Part shown: positions 8,301 through 16,776 of the stretch, piece by piece
Layout of the letters: each line of letters opens with the position of its first letter
How positions within the stretch are numbered: the stretch's first letter is position 1
Origin: Haloferula helveola
GTDB lineage: Bacteria > Verrucomicrobiota > Verrucomicrobiia > Verrucomicrobiales > Akkermansiaceae
Direction: 5' to 3'
Assembly (NCBI RefSeq): GCF_037076345.1
Contig: NZ_AP024702.1
Span: 992,001-1,056,000, forward strand
DNA length: 64,000 nt
The notes under the pieces: model-generated
Told to the model about the DNA's origin: nothing
The model's database searches: none
The model's input: the letters and a program-made list of their open reading frames with translations, nothing else
Program-made: the position numbers and the translations under genes

Positions 8301-10930
8301 TCAACGGCGGCGAACTCCGGCTCGGAGGTGACTCCGGCGCGCCGATCGAGAACCTGCCGTTCACGGTCCAGATCGTGATGACCGACGGTCGCTTCTACGT
8401 CGTCGACAACAAGGAGAACACCCAACTGCTGGCGATGGACTCGACCGGCGGCGGATTTCCGACCGTTGAAGTCGACCCGGCCACGACCTCGCTCACGACC
8501 AACGTGCTCGACCTGAACGGAATCGACAACCGGATCAAACTGCCGACGACCTTGACCAGCGTGGGGCCCCACCCGGTGATCACTTACACCGGCGGCATCG
8601 TCGGAGTGCCGGGTGTGAACCTCGTGCTCGATCCCGCCACCGCGCGGCCCGCGCTCTGGAATGACAACGCCGGCACCCTCGAAGTGACGCTCCAGCCGCA
8701 GACCCACCAATGGACCGGGGCGGCATCAACCTTTTGGGAAGTCGGCGGTCCCGACACCAACTGGACCTCGACCGATAACCTTTACTACAACTTCGACGCG
8801 GTTGAATTCACCGACGTCGGCGCCGGCACCGTGCTCATCGACGATGCCGACGGCGACAGCTACTTCCCGGGCAAGGTCACCTTCTCGAACACCGCCGGGA
8901 ACGACTACGCTCTGGACGGCTCCAGTCTCCAGGGCGATGCGACGTTCAACGTGGTCGGCGGAGGCCGGGTCGAACTGCTCACCACTCTCGACCTCCTTGG
9001 CGACACCACCGTCAGCAATGGCTCGATCCTGATTGCCTCGACCGACCAGGCCGACAGCATCCACGACCAGTCACAGATCACGGTCGGCCCCACATCCGAG
9101 CTCAACATCACCGAAACCAACTCCATCCAGCGGGACGATCCTGCGAGCGAAGGTGGCCTCGATGGCGACATCATCATCGACGGCGGCACGCTCACCCAGA
9201 GCGGCGGCACCCACGCCCACATCGGCGACATCACATTGCTCAACCAAGCCCAGTGGACCGCCACCAGCCCGGACTCCTTCAATGACGAGAATGTCCTCCT
9301 TACCGGCAAGGTCACGGTGGGTGGAGCGATCCCCTCGACCATCGGCCCGATGACCTTCGGCATGGCGCCTCAAGGCCTCCGGACCTTCGAGGTGGCGGAC
9401 GTGACCGGAGACGCCTCCACCGACCTGCTGATCACGGCCGAGCTGGAGAACTCGGGCGGCGCCGGAGGCGTCAACAAGACCGGCCCGGGCACGCTGGAGT
9501 TCGATGCCGTCAACACCTACACCGGGCAGACCCGGGTGGTGGAAGGCACCGTGACGGTGAACAACACCGCGCAGCTCTACTCGACCGGCGGATTCTTCGG
9601 AAACAACGGGACAACCTATGTATTCATCGAAGGCGGCACGCTGGAGACCGATCGATTCGGTTACGGTGCCGCCCGCGCCTTCAGCGAGCTTCGCAACAAC
9701 TACTACTCGATCCTGATCGACGGCGGCACGCTGCGACTGACCGGCAACGATCCTGCCAACGACACGCTGCGTTCCTTCTCGATCGGCACCAATGGCGCGA
9801 CACTTGAAGTCGCCGCGGGCGGCTTCTACCGGAAGCTTGCCGGAACGGTTGCCAGCCAAAACATCATCTACAACGACCTTGGCGGCGACCTGACCCTGAC
9901 CGGCGAAGGAACGGGCGTCATCGAAGACGACCTCGGCTCGTACGGAGCCGGCTGGGCCGGAGTCTCGCTGATCAAGGATGGTCCGGGAACATGGTTGCTC
10001 GAAGGCACCAACACCTACACCGGAGACACGCTGGTCAACGATGGCGTGCTTGGTGGCAGCGGCTCGGTGACCTCGAACGTGATCGTCGCGGCCGACGCCA
10101 GCCTCGCTCCGGGCTCCTCGGCGGGCACCCTGACCATCGACGGCAACCTCGATCTCACCGCACCTGCCGCGGGCTCGGGAATTCTTGACTTCGAGCTCGA
10201 TGCCATCGGAGCCAGCGACCAGATCGTCGTCACCGGCGACACCGCGCTTGGCAACGGCGTCTTCGGCTTCTCCGACTTCAACTTCACCAACCTCGGAGGA
10301 CTCGAGAATGGGGTCTACGTTCTGGTTCAGAGCGGCACCCTGACCGGCACCTTCGACGGCGCCGACCTCAGCGGTCCGATCGGAAGTGCCACCGGCATGC
10401 TCCAGATCAACAACCAGGACATCGAGCTCGTCGTCACCGGGGCCTTCACGCCGTTCGAGGACTGGATCGAGAACACCGTGTTTGCCAATCCGGGCGTGCT
10501 TGCCAGTCCGGCCGACAAGTTGCCGGGTGCCGACCCGGACGGCGACGGTGTCGACAACATCGGCGAGTTCGGCTTCGACGGGGATCCGACCGACGGCGCC
10601 AACAACGGCAAGGTGTTCCTCGTCACGGCCGACGGTGACGACGGCGATGCCGACCCCGAGCTCATCCTCACCTTCGCCGCGAGACTGAACGCCGTGTTCA
10701 ACGCGGCTTCCCCCACGCTCGCGAGTGTCGATGGCGTTGACTACAGCGTCGCCGGCACGCTCGACCTGTCCGACTTCACCGCACCCGTGAGTGTCGAGTC
10801 GACTGCCGTCCTGCCGCCCGGCGCACCACCGTTGAGCGTGGGCTGGGAATACCGCTCCGTCAGTCTGGACGGTTCGGACAACTTCCCCGACAAGGGCTTC
10901 ATGCGCGCGAGCGCCACCGAGACGCCTTGA
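5318..10930 (+). CDS. Giant secreted LamG / autotransporter-strand repeat protein
   Basis: 1870-aa exported protein. The start is the ATG at 5318; a GTG codon immediately upstream is also in frame. After the signal peptide, residues about 30-230 form a LamG/concanavalin A-like domain (HVVIRKTGSG, DIANVQVYND). Most of the remainder is autotransporter-associated beta-strand repeat (PATR) sequence, with recurring NTYTGQT/NTYTGDT, GGTLE and GPGTLEF motifs. Three segments start a new module with a Trp-rich 'GNW/NWN/TNW' stretch, near residues 240, 765 and 1130. The C-terminus carries a TSP3-like loop (DPDGDGVDNIGEFGF) and a beta-rich tail. No autotransporter beta-barrel is present, so the PATR repeats are not evidence of type V secretion here. 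It is a probable surface adhesin or fibre. Confidence 0.85.
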   Translation: MKKTQLLPSEAGTRITLALLALTCAATAAPFAKFHGKDGDFLTDETGNGRDLIEQFSGSAKVVYHPAGFFRFPGTEGADEAWVEWTGGGGSPQFTVSFWMRSPSWSQGSFQGFYTNVEPGSFDYQMDLNGTDFRLLSDPGVAITTPAAAFPVNTWLHVVIRKTGSGAEWYITEVGQPSVNLIGTDPLNLGGIQAIRFATNRNRDSFPECDIANVQVYNDDTVDLNLLLAEGPDLNPVIEWDPADDDAGGAGNWDTASLSWQPATGDTPNATWAPNDGTQIAFLGGSGDVVTLTEPISVDELHVGATNYTIDSATAADTLTIASSIFNNRTLTISSPLAGSGAISKQGGAQIFLSGDSPGFSGSYSTDDGETFVTSDDWSNASFITTNDLLHFDNGGGTVTVNSVSLDTGLRVNNGTRLDIAGGILGQIGGGGWISTETGTLGSLTSSGGTLNLTFEPTVTQTIQLMVGVEDFDGGTPLALNIVGAAPGTNNNLNILEPTSYTGGTTIDDIRVFVGTDNAFGTGPVDVLDEAQISLLGTTVTNDVSLTGLGWTGGANVSGAMRFADGSTMSGNTTIAPSGSRITVSGGTALMSGDLLGSGNLEYGIFGNPGFFGTLDFTGAGAGYNGLLTISTGLVNFYGNGVAGDVIVDDTGELGGNGTVAGKLTLGTTGGATLRATAGGFNTTDLVLNGTTNLDFYAYPMAPGTPIPVLSYSGTLSEDGAAGIGDNFALLNPANHRSFGIVDNAMTLEVDLGSLALLFDGTLPDWDVGNTVNWNAGTERFFDGDTVTFDDTAASSAVKISGPLPNPAAITVNNNVLNYSIEGELGTSAGDLTKFGIGFLDLIVPDDNMPYTGNILIDSGTVALTGDTQALRNVESISVNPGGAFRVSAGNAGQDNLPPLKMLGGTLEVDDDDVFLFPASSTMSLAPATSSTLSGTGNFYPFTNSIAGPGNLIKDGTGTLDVTFADLDYTGTTTLNDGLIRIGAGFTAASTDWTINGGELRLGGDSGAPIENLPFTVQIVMTDGRFYVVDNKENTQLLAMDSTGGGFPTVEVDPATTSLTTNVLDLNGIDNRIKLPTTLTSVGPHPVITYTGGIVGVPGVNLVLDPATARPALWNDNAGTLEVTLQPQTHQWTGAASTFWEVGGPDTNWTSTDNLYYNFDAVEFTDVGAGTVLIDDADGDSYFPGKVTFSNTAGNDYALDGSSLQGDATFNVVGGGRVELLTTLDLLGDTTVSNGSILIASTDQADSIHDQSQITVGPTSELNITETNSIQRDDPASEGGLDGDIIIDGGTLTQSGGTHAHIGDITLLNQAQWTATSPDSFNDENVLLTGKVTVGGAIPSTIGPMTFGMAPQGLRTFEVADVTGDASTDLLITAELENSGGAGGVNKTGPGTLEFDAVNTYTGQTRVVEGTVTVNNTAQLYSTGGFFGNNGTTYVFIEGGTLETDRFGYGAARAFSELRNNYYSILIDGGTLRLTGNDPANDTLRSFSIGTNGATLEVAAGGFYRKLAGTVASQNIIYNDLGGDLTLTGEGTGVIEDDLGSYGAGWAGVSLIKDGPGTWLLEGTNTYTGDTLVNDGVLGGSGSVTSNVIVAADASLAPGSSAGTLTIDGNLDLTAPAAGSGILDFELDAIGASDQIVVTGDTALGNGVFGFSDFNFTNLGGLENGVYVLVQSGTLTGTFDGADLSGPIGSATGMLQINNQDIELVVTGAFTPFEDWIENTVFANPGVLASPADKLPGADPDGDGVDNIGEFGFDGDPTDGANNGKVFLVTADGDDGDADPELILTFAARLNAVFNAASPTLASVDGVDYSVAGTLDLSDFTAPVSVESTAVLPPGAPPLSVGWEYRSVSLDGSDNFPDKGFMRASATETP

Positions 10931-10949
10931 ACAGAGATTCCGCGAACGG

Positions 10950-10979
10950 GCCCCGTCAGCGGCAGCTGGCGGGGCTTTT
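10950..10979 (+). terminator. Rho-independent terminator after the giant LamG/PATR gene
   Basis: An 11-bp stem (10950-10960 with 10965-10975, one G-T wobble) and a 4-nt loop are followed by TTTT. It begins 20 bp after the stop codon. Confidence 0.9.
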
Positions 10980-11070
10980 CCTTGGCCCAGCCGCCCCACC
11001 GTGGATCCATGCGCAGGATTTCCGCCAAATGGGTTTTGATGCCCGATGGCGAGGACACTACCCTTGATCA

Positions 11071-13737
11071 ATGGCCATTGGAAAACCCACTGACCCGCCG
11101 GTCCGCCGACGAGCCACCGTGGCCCTGATGGCCTTGTTGTGCCTCGGGTTCGCCGCGCGTCTGAACGCCCAGACCTACCGCAATTTCGAGTCACGCCAGT
11201 CACGTCCGGTCTGCCTTTCGCCCGACGGCTCGCTGCTTTTCGCCGTCAACGCCCCGGACGGCCGGCTGTCGGTGTTCGACATCTCGAACGCCGCGAATCC
11301 GGCTCCCGTGCTGATCCACGAGATTCCGGTCGGAGTCGAACCGGTGTCGGTGAATGTGGTTTCGAACGACGAGGCGTGGGTGGCCAATCAGGTTTCGGAC
11401 TCGGTCAGCATTGTCTCTCTCAGCGAGCGGCGCGTCGTCGCGACACTCCACTGCAAGGACGAACCGAACGACCTCGTCTTCGCCGGAGGTAAGGCCTTCG
11501 TCTGCTGCGCCGGAACCAACGAGCTCCGGGTGTTCGATGTCGCCACCCGATCGGAGGAGGCCGTGATCCCGCTGCAGGGCGTGTCGCCACGTTCGCTCGA
11601 GGTTTCGAATGACGGCTCGAAGATCTTCGCCGCCTTCGCCCTGTCCGGCAACCGCACCACTTTGCTTCCCGCCGGTCTGGCCCCTCCCCAACCCGCGCCG
11701 ACGAACCCCGCCCTCCCCCCGCCGCCGGATGCGGGGCTGATCGTCACTGCTGACGATCCGCGGCTTTTTCCCAAGCCGCTGATGCCCGATCACGACGTCG
11801 CGGAAATCAGCGTGCCGGGACTGTCGGTCACGCGCTACTTCAGCGGTGTCGGCACGGTGAACTTCATCGTCAAACCGCGGCCCGGCTCGAACGAGCTGTG
11901 GGTCAGCAACACCGACGCCCGCAATCTGGTGCGTTTCGAACCCAACCAGCGCGGCCATTCGGTCGACAACCGGCTGACCCGCATCACGACCGGCGCCGCC
12001 CCTACGGTGGCTCCCTTCGACCTCAACCCGGGCATCGACTACGCCACGCTTCCCAATCCGGCCGCCAAGGCGACCGCCATCGCCCAGCCGATGGATCTGG
12101 CGTTCGAGCCGGACGGCCTGCACCTGTGGGTGGCCGGGTTCGGCACCGACCGGATCGCAAGGGTCAGGGCAAGCGACGGGGTTGTGGTGGATCGTGTCTC
12201 CGTGCATCCCGTCGATGACGGCACTCCGCAGACGAGAACCAAGCGCGGTCCCCGGGGGCTTGCGCTGCAGGCGTCGACCGGCCGCCTCTACGTGATGAAC
12301 CGGATCTCCAACACGGTCTCGGTCATGGACACCGGCACTTCGTCGCTTCTCTTCGAAAGTCCCGTCGGCAGCCACGATCCGACACCCGTGACCATTCGCG
12401 AGGGAAGAGGCTTTCTCTACGACGCGCTGCTTTCCGGAAACGGCACCCAGTCGTGTGCGTCGTGCCACATCGATGCCGACCGCGACGAACTCGCGTGGGA
12501 CCTCGGGAACCCCGACGGCGATCTCGACATCGTCACCCAGTTCAATCCCATCGTCGGCACCGACGTCACCTTCGAGCTCCATCCGATGAAGGGCCCGATG
12601 ACGACGCAGACCCTGAAGGGAATCGAGAGCCATGACCCGCTGCACTGGCGTGGTGACCGACCGGGCTTCAATGCCTTCAATGCGGCCTTCGACGGACTGC
12701 TTGGCGGCAGCCAACTCGCGCCCGCCGACATGGATGCCTTCCGCGAGTTCATCCATACGATCGTTTTCGAGCCGAACCCCAACCAGAATCTGAACGGCAC
12801 CCTGCCCGCCAGCTTTCCTTCCGGCGACCCGAACGCCGGCGACCCGCTCGCCGGCCTCGATATCTTCGTCAACGACTTCTACGTCCCTGGTCTTACCTGC
12901 AACACCTGCCACGCGCTGCCGACGGGAAGCAACAACCTGATCATCCCCGGCAACATCATGGGCTCGCCGCAGGACGTCAAAGTCCCACACCTCCGCAACG
13001 TCTACCAGAAGCGCTTCTTCACCGGCAGCGACATCGACCCGTCTCTGAGCGGCTTCGGGCTGACGCACGACGGCCTCGACCCCGACCTCTTCACCTTCCT
13101 CTCCCGTCCGGTGTTCGGCCTCTTCGCCAACGACGCCACGGTCAAGCGCAACATCAGCGCCTTCCTCCACTGCCTCGACACGGGCACGGCACCGACGGTC
13201 GGCTTCAGCAAGCCTGTCGACCAGACCACCCTGGCTCCCGGAGACTCCGAGTGGAACATCCTCCAGAACCAGGCGGCAGGCGGCAACATCGACCTCGTGA
13301 TCCACGGCGAGATCGAGGGAGAAGCGCGATCCTTCGTCTATCGGCCGGGAACCGACGACTATCTCAGCGATTCCGACTCGTTCGGCCCCCTCACCCGCGC
13401 GGAACTCGAGCTCTTGATCAGTACGGGAGATGCCGTAGTGACCCTGATGGGCGTCCCGGACGGCAGCGGCGAGCGCCTCGGGCGCGATCGCGACCTCGAC
13501 GGCATCCCGAACCGCGACGAACCCCTTCCCCGGCTTGAAATCGCGATCGAGGGCGGCCTGCCGAAACTCCGCTGGCCCTTCGACGAGCCCTTCATGGTCC
13601 TCGAATCGAGCGACACCCCCGGTGGCTCCAGCCCGTGGCAGACCGTCACCGAGCCGCGCTCCACCAGCGCCCCTTGGATTGAAGTGCAGGAATCGGGTCT
13701 CGAAAGCCGTCGCTTTTTCCGTCTGCGCCGTCCATAG
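11071..13737 (+). CDS. YVTN beta-propeller / di-heme cytochrome c peroxidase-like secreted protein
   Basis: 888-aa exported protein. A signal peptide (RRR followed by a hydrophobic core) ends near LNAQ. Residues about 35-440 are a YVTN/NHL-type beta-propeller (repeats such as LSPDGSLLFAVN, VSNDGSKIFAAF, DLAFEPDGLHLWVAGF). Two haem c sites follow: CASCH (462-466) and CNTCH (610-614). They sit in segments resembling MauG/di-haem cytochrome c peroxidase proteins (PMKGPMTTQTLKGI, WRGDRPGF, VPHLRNVYQK). Residues about 800-888 hold an Asp-rich DRDLDGIPN loop and a C-terminal strand module ending RRFFRLRRP. It is likely a periplasmic or surface redox protein; no substrate can be named. It stands downstream of a strong terminator, with no clear operon partner upstream. 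Confidence 0.85.
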   Translation: MAIGKPTDPPVRRRATVALMALLCLGFAARLNAQTYRNFESRQSRPVCLSPDGSLLFAVNAPDGRLSVFDISNAANPAPVLIHEIPVGVEPVSVNVVSNDEAWVANQVSDSVSIVSLSERRVVATLHCKDEPNDLVFAGGKAFVCCAGTNELRVFDVATRSEEAVIPLQGVSPRSLEVSNDGSKIFAAFALSGNRTTLLPAGLAPPQPAPTNPALPPPPDAGLIVTADDPRLFPKPLMPDHDVAEISVPGLSVTRYFSGVGTVNFIVKPRPGSNELWVSNTDARNLVRFEPNQRGHSVDNRLTRITTGAAPTVAPFDLNPGIDYATLPNPAAKATAIAQPMDLAFEPDGLHLWVAGFGTDRIARVRASDGVVVDRVSVHPVDDGTPQTRTKRGPRGLALQASTGRLYVMNRISNTVSVMDTGTSSLLFESPVGSHDPTPVTIREGRGFLYDALLSGNGTQSCASCHIDADRDELAWDLGNPDGDLDIVTQFNPIVGTDVTFELHPMKGPMTTQTLKGIESHDPLHWRGDRPGFNAFNAAFDGLLGGSQLAPADMDAFREFIHTIVFEPNPNQNLNGTLPASFPSGDPNAGDPLAGLDIFVNDFYVPGLTCNTCHALPTGSNNLIIPGNIMGSPQDVKVPHLRNVYQKRFFTGSDIDPSLSGFGLTHDGLDPDLFTFLSRPVFGLFANDATVKRNISAFLHCLDTGTAPTVGFSKPVDQTTLAPGDSEWNILQNQAAGGNIDLVIHGEIEGEARSFVYRPGTDDYLSDSDSFGPLTRAELELLISTGDAVVTLMGVPDGSGERLGRDRDLDGIPNRDEPLPRLEIAIEGGLPKLRWPFDEPFMVLESSDTPGGSSPWQTVTEPRSTSAPWIEVQESGLESRRFFRLRRP

Positions 13738-13748
13738 TCCCAGCTGCC

Positions 13749-14081
13749 ATGGAGACCCCGCCTCCGATGCCGACCCCGCGCCCGAGTATCCTCTCGCGGA
13801 TCGGGCTGGCCGGACTCACGGTCGTGCCAGCCCTGCTGGCTCTCAGCATGGTGGGAACCGGGATCTCGGAATCGAGCGGCGGACTCTTTGTTGGCGGAGC
13901 GGTGCTGCTCGTGGTCATCGTGGCGATGATCGTGATGGCGCAAACCACACCGGGCTGGCGCCGCGCCGCCATGATCACCATGGGCGTCCTCTCGGGGCTT
14001 ATCCTCGGGACCATTGCCGTGGGGGTTCTCGCGCTCGCCGTGCTATTCGCGATGTGTGCGTCGGCGCTGGGCGGCGCCTGA
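13749..14081 (+). CDS. Small hypothetical membrane protein
   Basis: 110-aa protein I do not recognise. A Pro-rich N-terminus (METPPPMPTP) is followed by about three hydrophobic helices (roughly 20-40, 46-64 and 73-104), with a WRRA loop between the second and third. There are no catalytic motifs. It starts 11 bp after the stop of the YVTN/di-haem gene on the same strand, so the two may be co-transcribed. Coding confidence rests on the clear TM pattern and the good fit between neighbours. Confidence 0.65.
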   Translation: METPPPMPTPRPSILSRIGLAGLTVVPALLALSMVGTGISESSGGLFVGGAVLLVVIVAMIVMAQTTPGWRRAAMITMGVLSGLILGTIAVGVLALAVLFAMCASALGGA

Positions 14082-14130
14082 TTTCGTCTCACTGCACGGC
14101 ACTGGTTCTGCTGAAGGAACGCACAATCCG

Positions 14131-15198
14131 ATGTCCGACAAAACCAGCGTCATCGATGCCCACGCCGACCTGTCCGGCTTCCTCGAGACGCTCCAGCAAC
14201 TGGTCCGGGAGCCCTCGGTCGTCGGCACGGAAGATTCGTTTTTCAGGGTCCTGCGACGTGAACTCGAGGAACTCGACCTGCAGGTCGAGCGACACCTGGG
14301 CGTACTGGTCGCCCGCGGGAAAAACCCCGAACTGCTGACGCTTTCCGCCCACATCGACCGCCACGGCCTGCTCTGCACGGGCCCGAACGAGTTCCAGTAT
14401 GCCGCCTTCATCTCCTCGAACCGCGGAGACCTGACGGGCGACTCGCTGTCGGAGCAGATGGCGGCCACCATCGCCGACCGGTTCGCCGGACAGAGGGTCC
14501 AGGCCCACTTGCCCTACACCGGCACCTACCTCGGCCAGGGTGTGATTTCCCACTCCTACCTCTGCCCTGCGCGTCACAACCTCATCTTTGAACTCGACGG
14601 TCTCGAGTTCCTGCAACCGGGAGCGCCGGTTTCGTTTCTCGATCGCCTTCGGGTCACGGAAACGCACCTCTCGGCCCAGCTCGACAACGTTCTCTCGGTG
14701 GCCCTGATCGTTCACCTGTTCCGCCAGGGGTTCGGTGGTACCGCGCTCTTCACCGCTCAGGAGGAAGCCGGACGCTCATGGCGCTACGCGCTCGAGTGGT
14801 TCCGTCGGGAAGGCATCGAGACCAATCGCCTGCTGGTGCTCGACACCTCACCCTATCCCACCCCCGAAGCCGCCGGAGCCCAGGAGCTGGTGCTCCGCCG
14901 CAAGGACGCATCGGCGGAGTTCGATCCGAAGTTCACCGCCGAGCTTGAGACCCTTTGCCAAGTCCTCGGCGTCCGACATGACTTCAAGGACGCATGGATC
15001 GAGCATGAGAACCTGGACCGGCCGAAGCCGATGTCGCTCGGCCGGACCGAACTGGGCCGGCTTGCGGCAGCGACCGACGGACGGATCAACGGGACTACGC
15101 TTCAGATCCCGACCACCGGCTACCACACCGCATCCGAGACCGCATCGCTCGATTCGATCCGTGCCGCCCTGCGGTTGCTGGCAACGTATCTCGGCTGA
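14131..15198 (+). CDS. M20/M42-like metallopeptidase (aminoacylase/aminopeptidase fold)
   Basis: 355-aa cytoplasmic protein with the di-zinc peptidase ligand set in order: His74 and Asp76 in AHIDRHG, Asp185 in QLDNV, Glu211-Glu212 in AQEEAG, Asp238 in LDTSP, and His332 in YHTASE. The N-terminal LETLQQLVREPSVVG is typical of M20/M42 enzymes. It is expected to hydrolyse an amide or peptide bond of a small substrate. The frame stays open upstream to 14014, but the ATG at 14131 is preferred because a GAAGGA sits about 12 nt upstream and the upstream residues look non-conserved. It follows the small membrane protein by 49 bp. The exact substrate class (M42 aminopeptidase versus M20 deacylase) is not clear. 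Confidence 0.8.
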   Translation: MSDKTSVIDAHADLSGFLETLQQLVREPSVVGTEDSFFRVLRRELEELDLQVERHLGVLVARGKNPELLTLSAHIDRHGLLCTGPNEFQYAAFISSNRGDLTGDSLSEQMAATIADRFAGQRVQAHLPYTGTYLGQGVISHSYLCPARHNLIFELDGLEFLQPGAPVSFLDRLRVTETHLSAQLDNVLSVALIVHLFRQGFGGTALFTAQEEAGRSWRYALEWFRREGIETNRLLVLDTSPYPTPEAAGAQELVLRRKDASAEFDPKFTAELETLCQVLGVRHDFKDAWIEHENLDRPKPMSLGRTELGRLAAATDGRINGTTLQIPTTGYHTASETASLDSIRAALRLLATYLG

Positions 15199-15273
15199 AG
15201 AGTGGCAAGGCGGGTCGTAACCCAAACCGGTTCCACTCATTGACCACTTGGCATTCGCCGTGCATCTGATGAG

Positions 15274-15672
15274 ATGGAATCCATGGAAACCGAATCGCTC
15301 TTCACACGGGTCGGCGGGGAGGCCGGCATCGAGAAGTTGGTCGACGCATTCTACGGCCGGGTCACGTCCGACGCGCTACTTGCCCCCTTCTTCGAGAAGG
15401 TGCCGATGGAGCACCTGACGAAGATGCAGAAGGAATTCTTCAGCGAGGCCCTCGGCGGTCCGCTGTTCTACACCGGCCGGTCAATGAGACAGGTCCACGC
15501 GGGACGCGGAATCCGGAAGGAGCACCTGCAGCGCTTCACCGAAATCCTGCTCGAGACGCTGGAGGCGGAGCGGGATGACCTCGATCTCACGCCGAAGGAC
15601 GTCAACGACATCTACAGCCGGATCGCGATCGAGGCGGACCGTATCACCGACGACGTGGCCGAGTCGGGCTGA
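15274..15672 (+). CDS. Truncated haemoglobin, group I-like
   Basis: 132-aa haem protein. It opens with the classic LFTRVGGEAGIEKLV segment. Tyr27 is the likely B10 distal residue (AFYGRV), and His75 in QVHAGRGI is the expected proximal F8 haem ligand. The conserved EALGGP and YTGR motifs lie between them. The length matches group I globins. Such globins bind O2 or NO and usually act in NO detoxification or oxygen chemistry. The start may be the Met at 15274 or the Met at 15283. It is encoded convergently with the SHD1 protein, 37 bp away. Confidence 0.9.
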   Translation: MESMETESLFTRVGGEAGIEKLVDAFYGRVTSDALLAPFFEKVPMEHLTKMQKEFFSEALGGPLFYTGRSMRQVHAGRGIRKEHLQRFTEILLETLEAERDDLDLTPKDVNDIYSRIAIEADRITDDVAESG

Positions 15673-15709
15673 GATTCGGGTAAAAGGCGACACTCTCCCC
15701 GCTCTCCAA

Positions 15710-16510
15710 TCAGGGGGCGGCTTCGGGGTTCGGATCGGCCTTCTCGTCGTCCGCCCACTTGGCCTTCTTCACCGTCGAGTTGTTCGACTTGTATTCGGCG
15801 ACCTTCTTGTCGCCGTGCCAGACCTTGATCCAGATCCCCTCGATGTCGTCGCTCAGCCGGTTGCGAGAGCCGTCGGTGAAAACGAAGTCCCCGTCCAGCT
15901 CCAGATCCTTCACGATCACCGGCCGGGTCTTGACGGTCACCTTCGCGCCATGGGTCATTTTCTCCACATTCATCCGGTGACCGTAGACCTTCTGCGCATC
16001 TTCGAAGCCGATCTTGTCGGACGCCTTGGTGTCGAGATAGATCCGGTAGCTGACTTCGAGGCCTTCCAGCGGCGCGCGTGACCAGTTCTCCAGTTCGATT
16101 TCGAAGATCCACTCCTCCGGGGTAATCTCACCATTGCCGACATCGGTCTTCGAACCCTTGCGAATCCGCTCTTTCTCCGGCTCGATCTCGATCGAGTAAT
16201 CGATGTTATCCGGGATCGCGGCCGGCTTGGAATCACCCGAGGCGTCCGGCTTGTCGGTCTCGAACTTCTTCGGGTCGGCCTTCCACAACTTGATGTAGAG
16301 CTGGTCGGCGCTGCTGAGCTTGGAAATCGGAAAGGTATACTTCTTACCGCTGTCCAGGAGCAGCGTGACATTCGAACCGGAAACCGACGTGACCTCGGCC
16401 TCGATCTCTCGACCTTGCTGGTCGGTGAAGGTCCTGGCTCCGGCGGAATGCGAGAGGGCCAGAAGCAAGACGGCAGCCCCGAGGGCTCCGTGGGCAAGTG
16501 ATGACTTCAT
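15710..16510 (-). CDS. Secreted SHD1 (SLA1 homology) domain protein
   Basis: 266-aa exported protein with a signal peptide (MKSSLAHGALG... ending near GAGA). Residues about 26-75 form an SLA1-homology-like domain, with RTFTDQQGREIEAEV, an LLLDSGKKYTFPISKLS strand pair and a terminal IKLW. This domain is frequent in Verrucomicrobiota and Planctomycetes secreted proteins. The rest is a beta-rich domain of about 150 residues with an EWIFEIELENWSR stretch, plus a Lys-rich, acidic tail. There is no catalytic motif. A role in protein-protein or wall interactions is plausible, but it is only an inference from the domain. Confidence 0.75.
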   Translation of the reverse strand: MKSSLAHGALGAAVLLLALSHSAGARTFTDQQGREIEAEVTSVSGSNVTLLLDSGKKYTFPISKLSSADQLYIKLWKADPKKFETDKPDASGDSKPAAIPDNIDYSIEIEPEKERIRKGSKTDVGNGEITPEEWIFEIELENWSRAPLEGLEVSYRIYLDTKASDKIGFEDAQKVYGHRMNVEKMTHGAKVTVKTRPVIVKDLELDGDFVFTDGSRNRLSDDIEGIWIKVWHGDKKVAEYKSNNSTVKKAKWADDEKADPNPEAAP

Positions 16511-16701
16511 GAGGAGTACGCTTAGGCGACGTCTCCCATACGCACAGATCGTGCCCGAAATTCAAGATGTTTGCGACCCGGTCGGAAATAGGGCCGGAGA
16601 GAAACACTGGCTAAGCAACGAGCCCGAGGGCGTGGGGTCTCGCGGCAGGCTTTCTGCACGGATCGGCTGGACTGCCTGAGCTTTTCCCCTTTCCGACGCC
16701 A

Positions 16702-16729
16702 GTCAGGGTGACCGATTGGCCACCCTGAC
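16702..16729 (-). terminator. Hairpin downstream of giant gene 1
   Basis: The perfect 9-bp inverted repeat GTCAGGGTG/CACCCTGAC (16702-16710/16721-16729) lies 48 bp beyond the stop codon of the giant gene ending at 16777. There is no T tract, so intrinsic termination is uncertain. A near-copy sits at the same distance behind the paralogous gene (25815-25842), which indicates that the 3' flank was duplicated together with the gene. Confidence 0.5.
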
Positions 16730-16776
16730 ACTTGGATTGCTTATGCTTCGCCGCGGACAATGCGGCTAGGAGGCGC

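Noticed and set aside
5318..10930. Classical type V autotransporter
   Set aside because: Autotransporter-associated strand repeats are abundant, but no C-terminal beta-barrel domain is present, and the C-terminus carries a TSP3-like module instead.
9071..11203. 710-codon minus-strand frame
   Set aside because: It is antisense to the LamG/PATR gene, crosses a strong plus-strand terminator, and has no recognisable domain.
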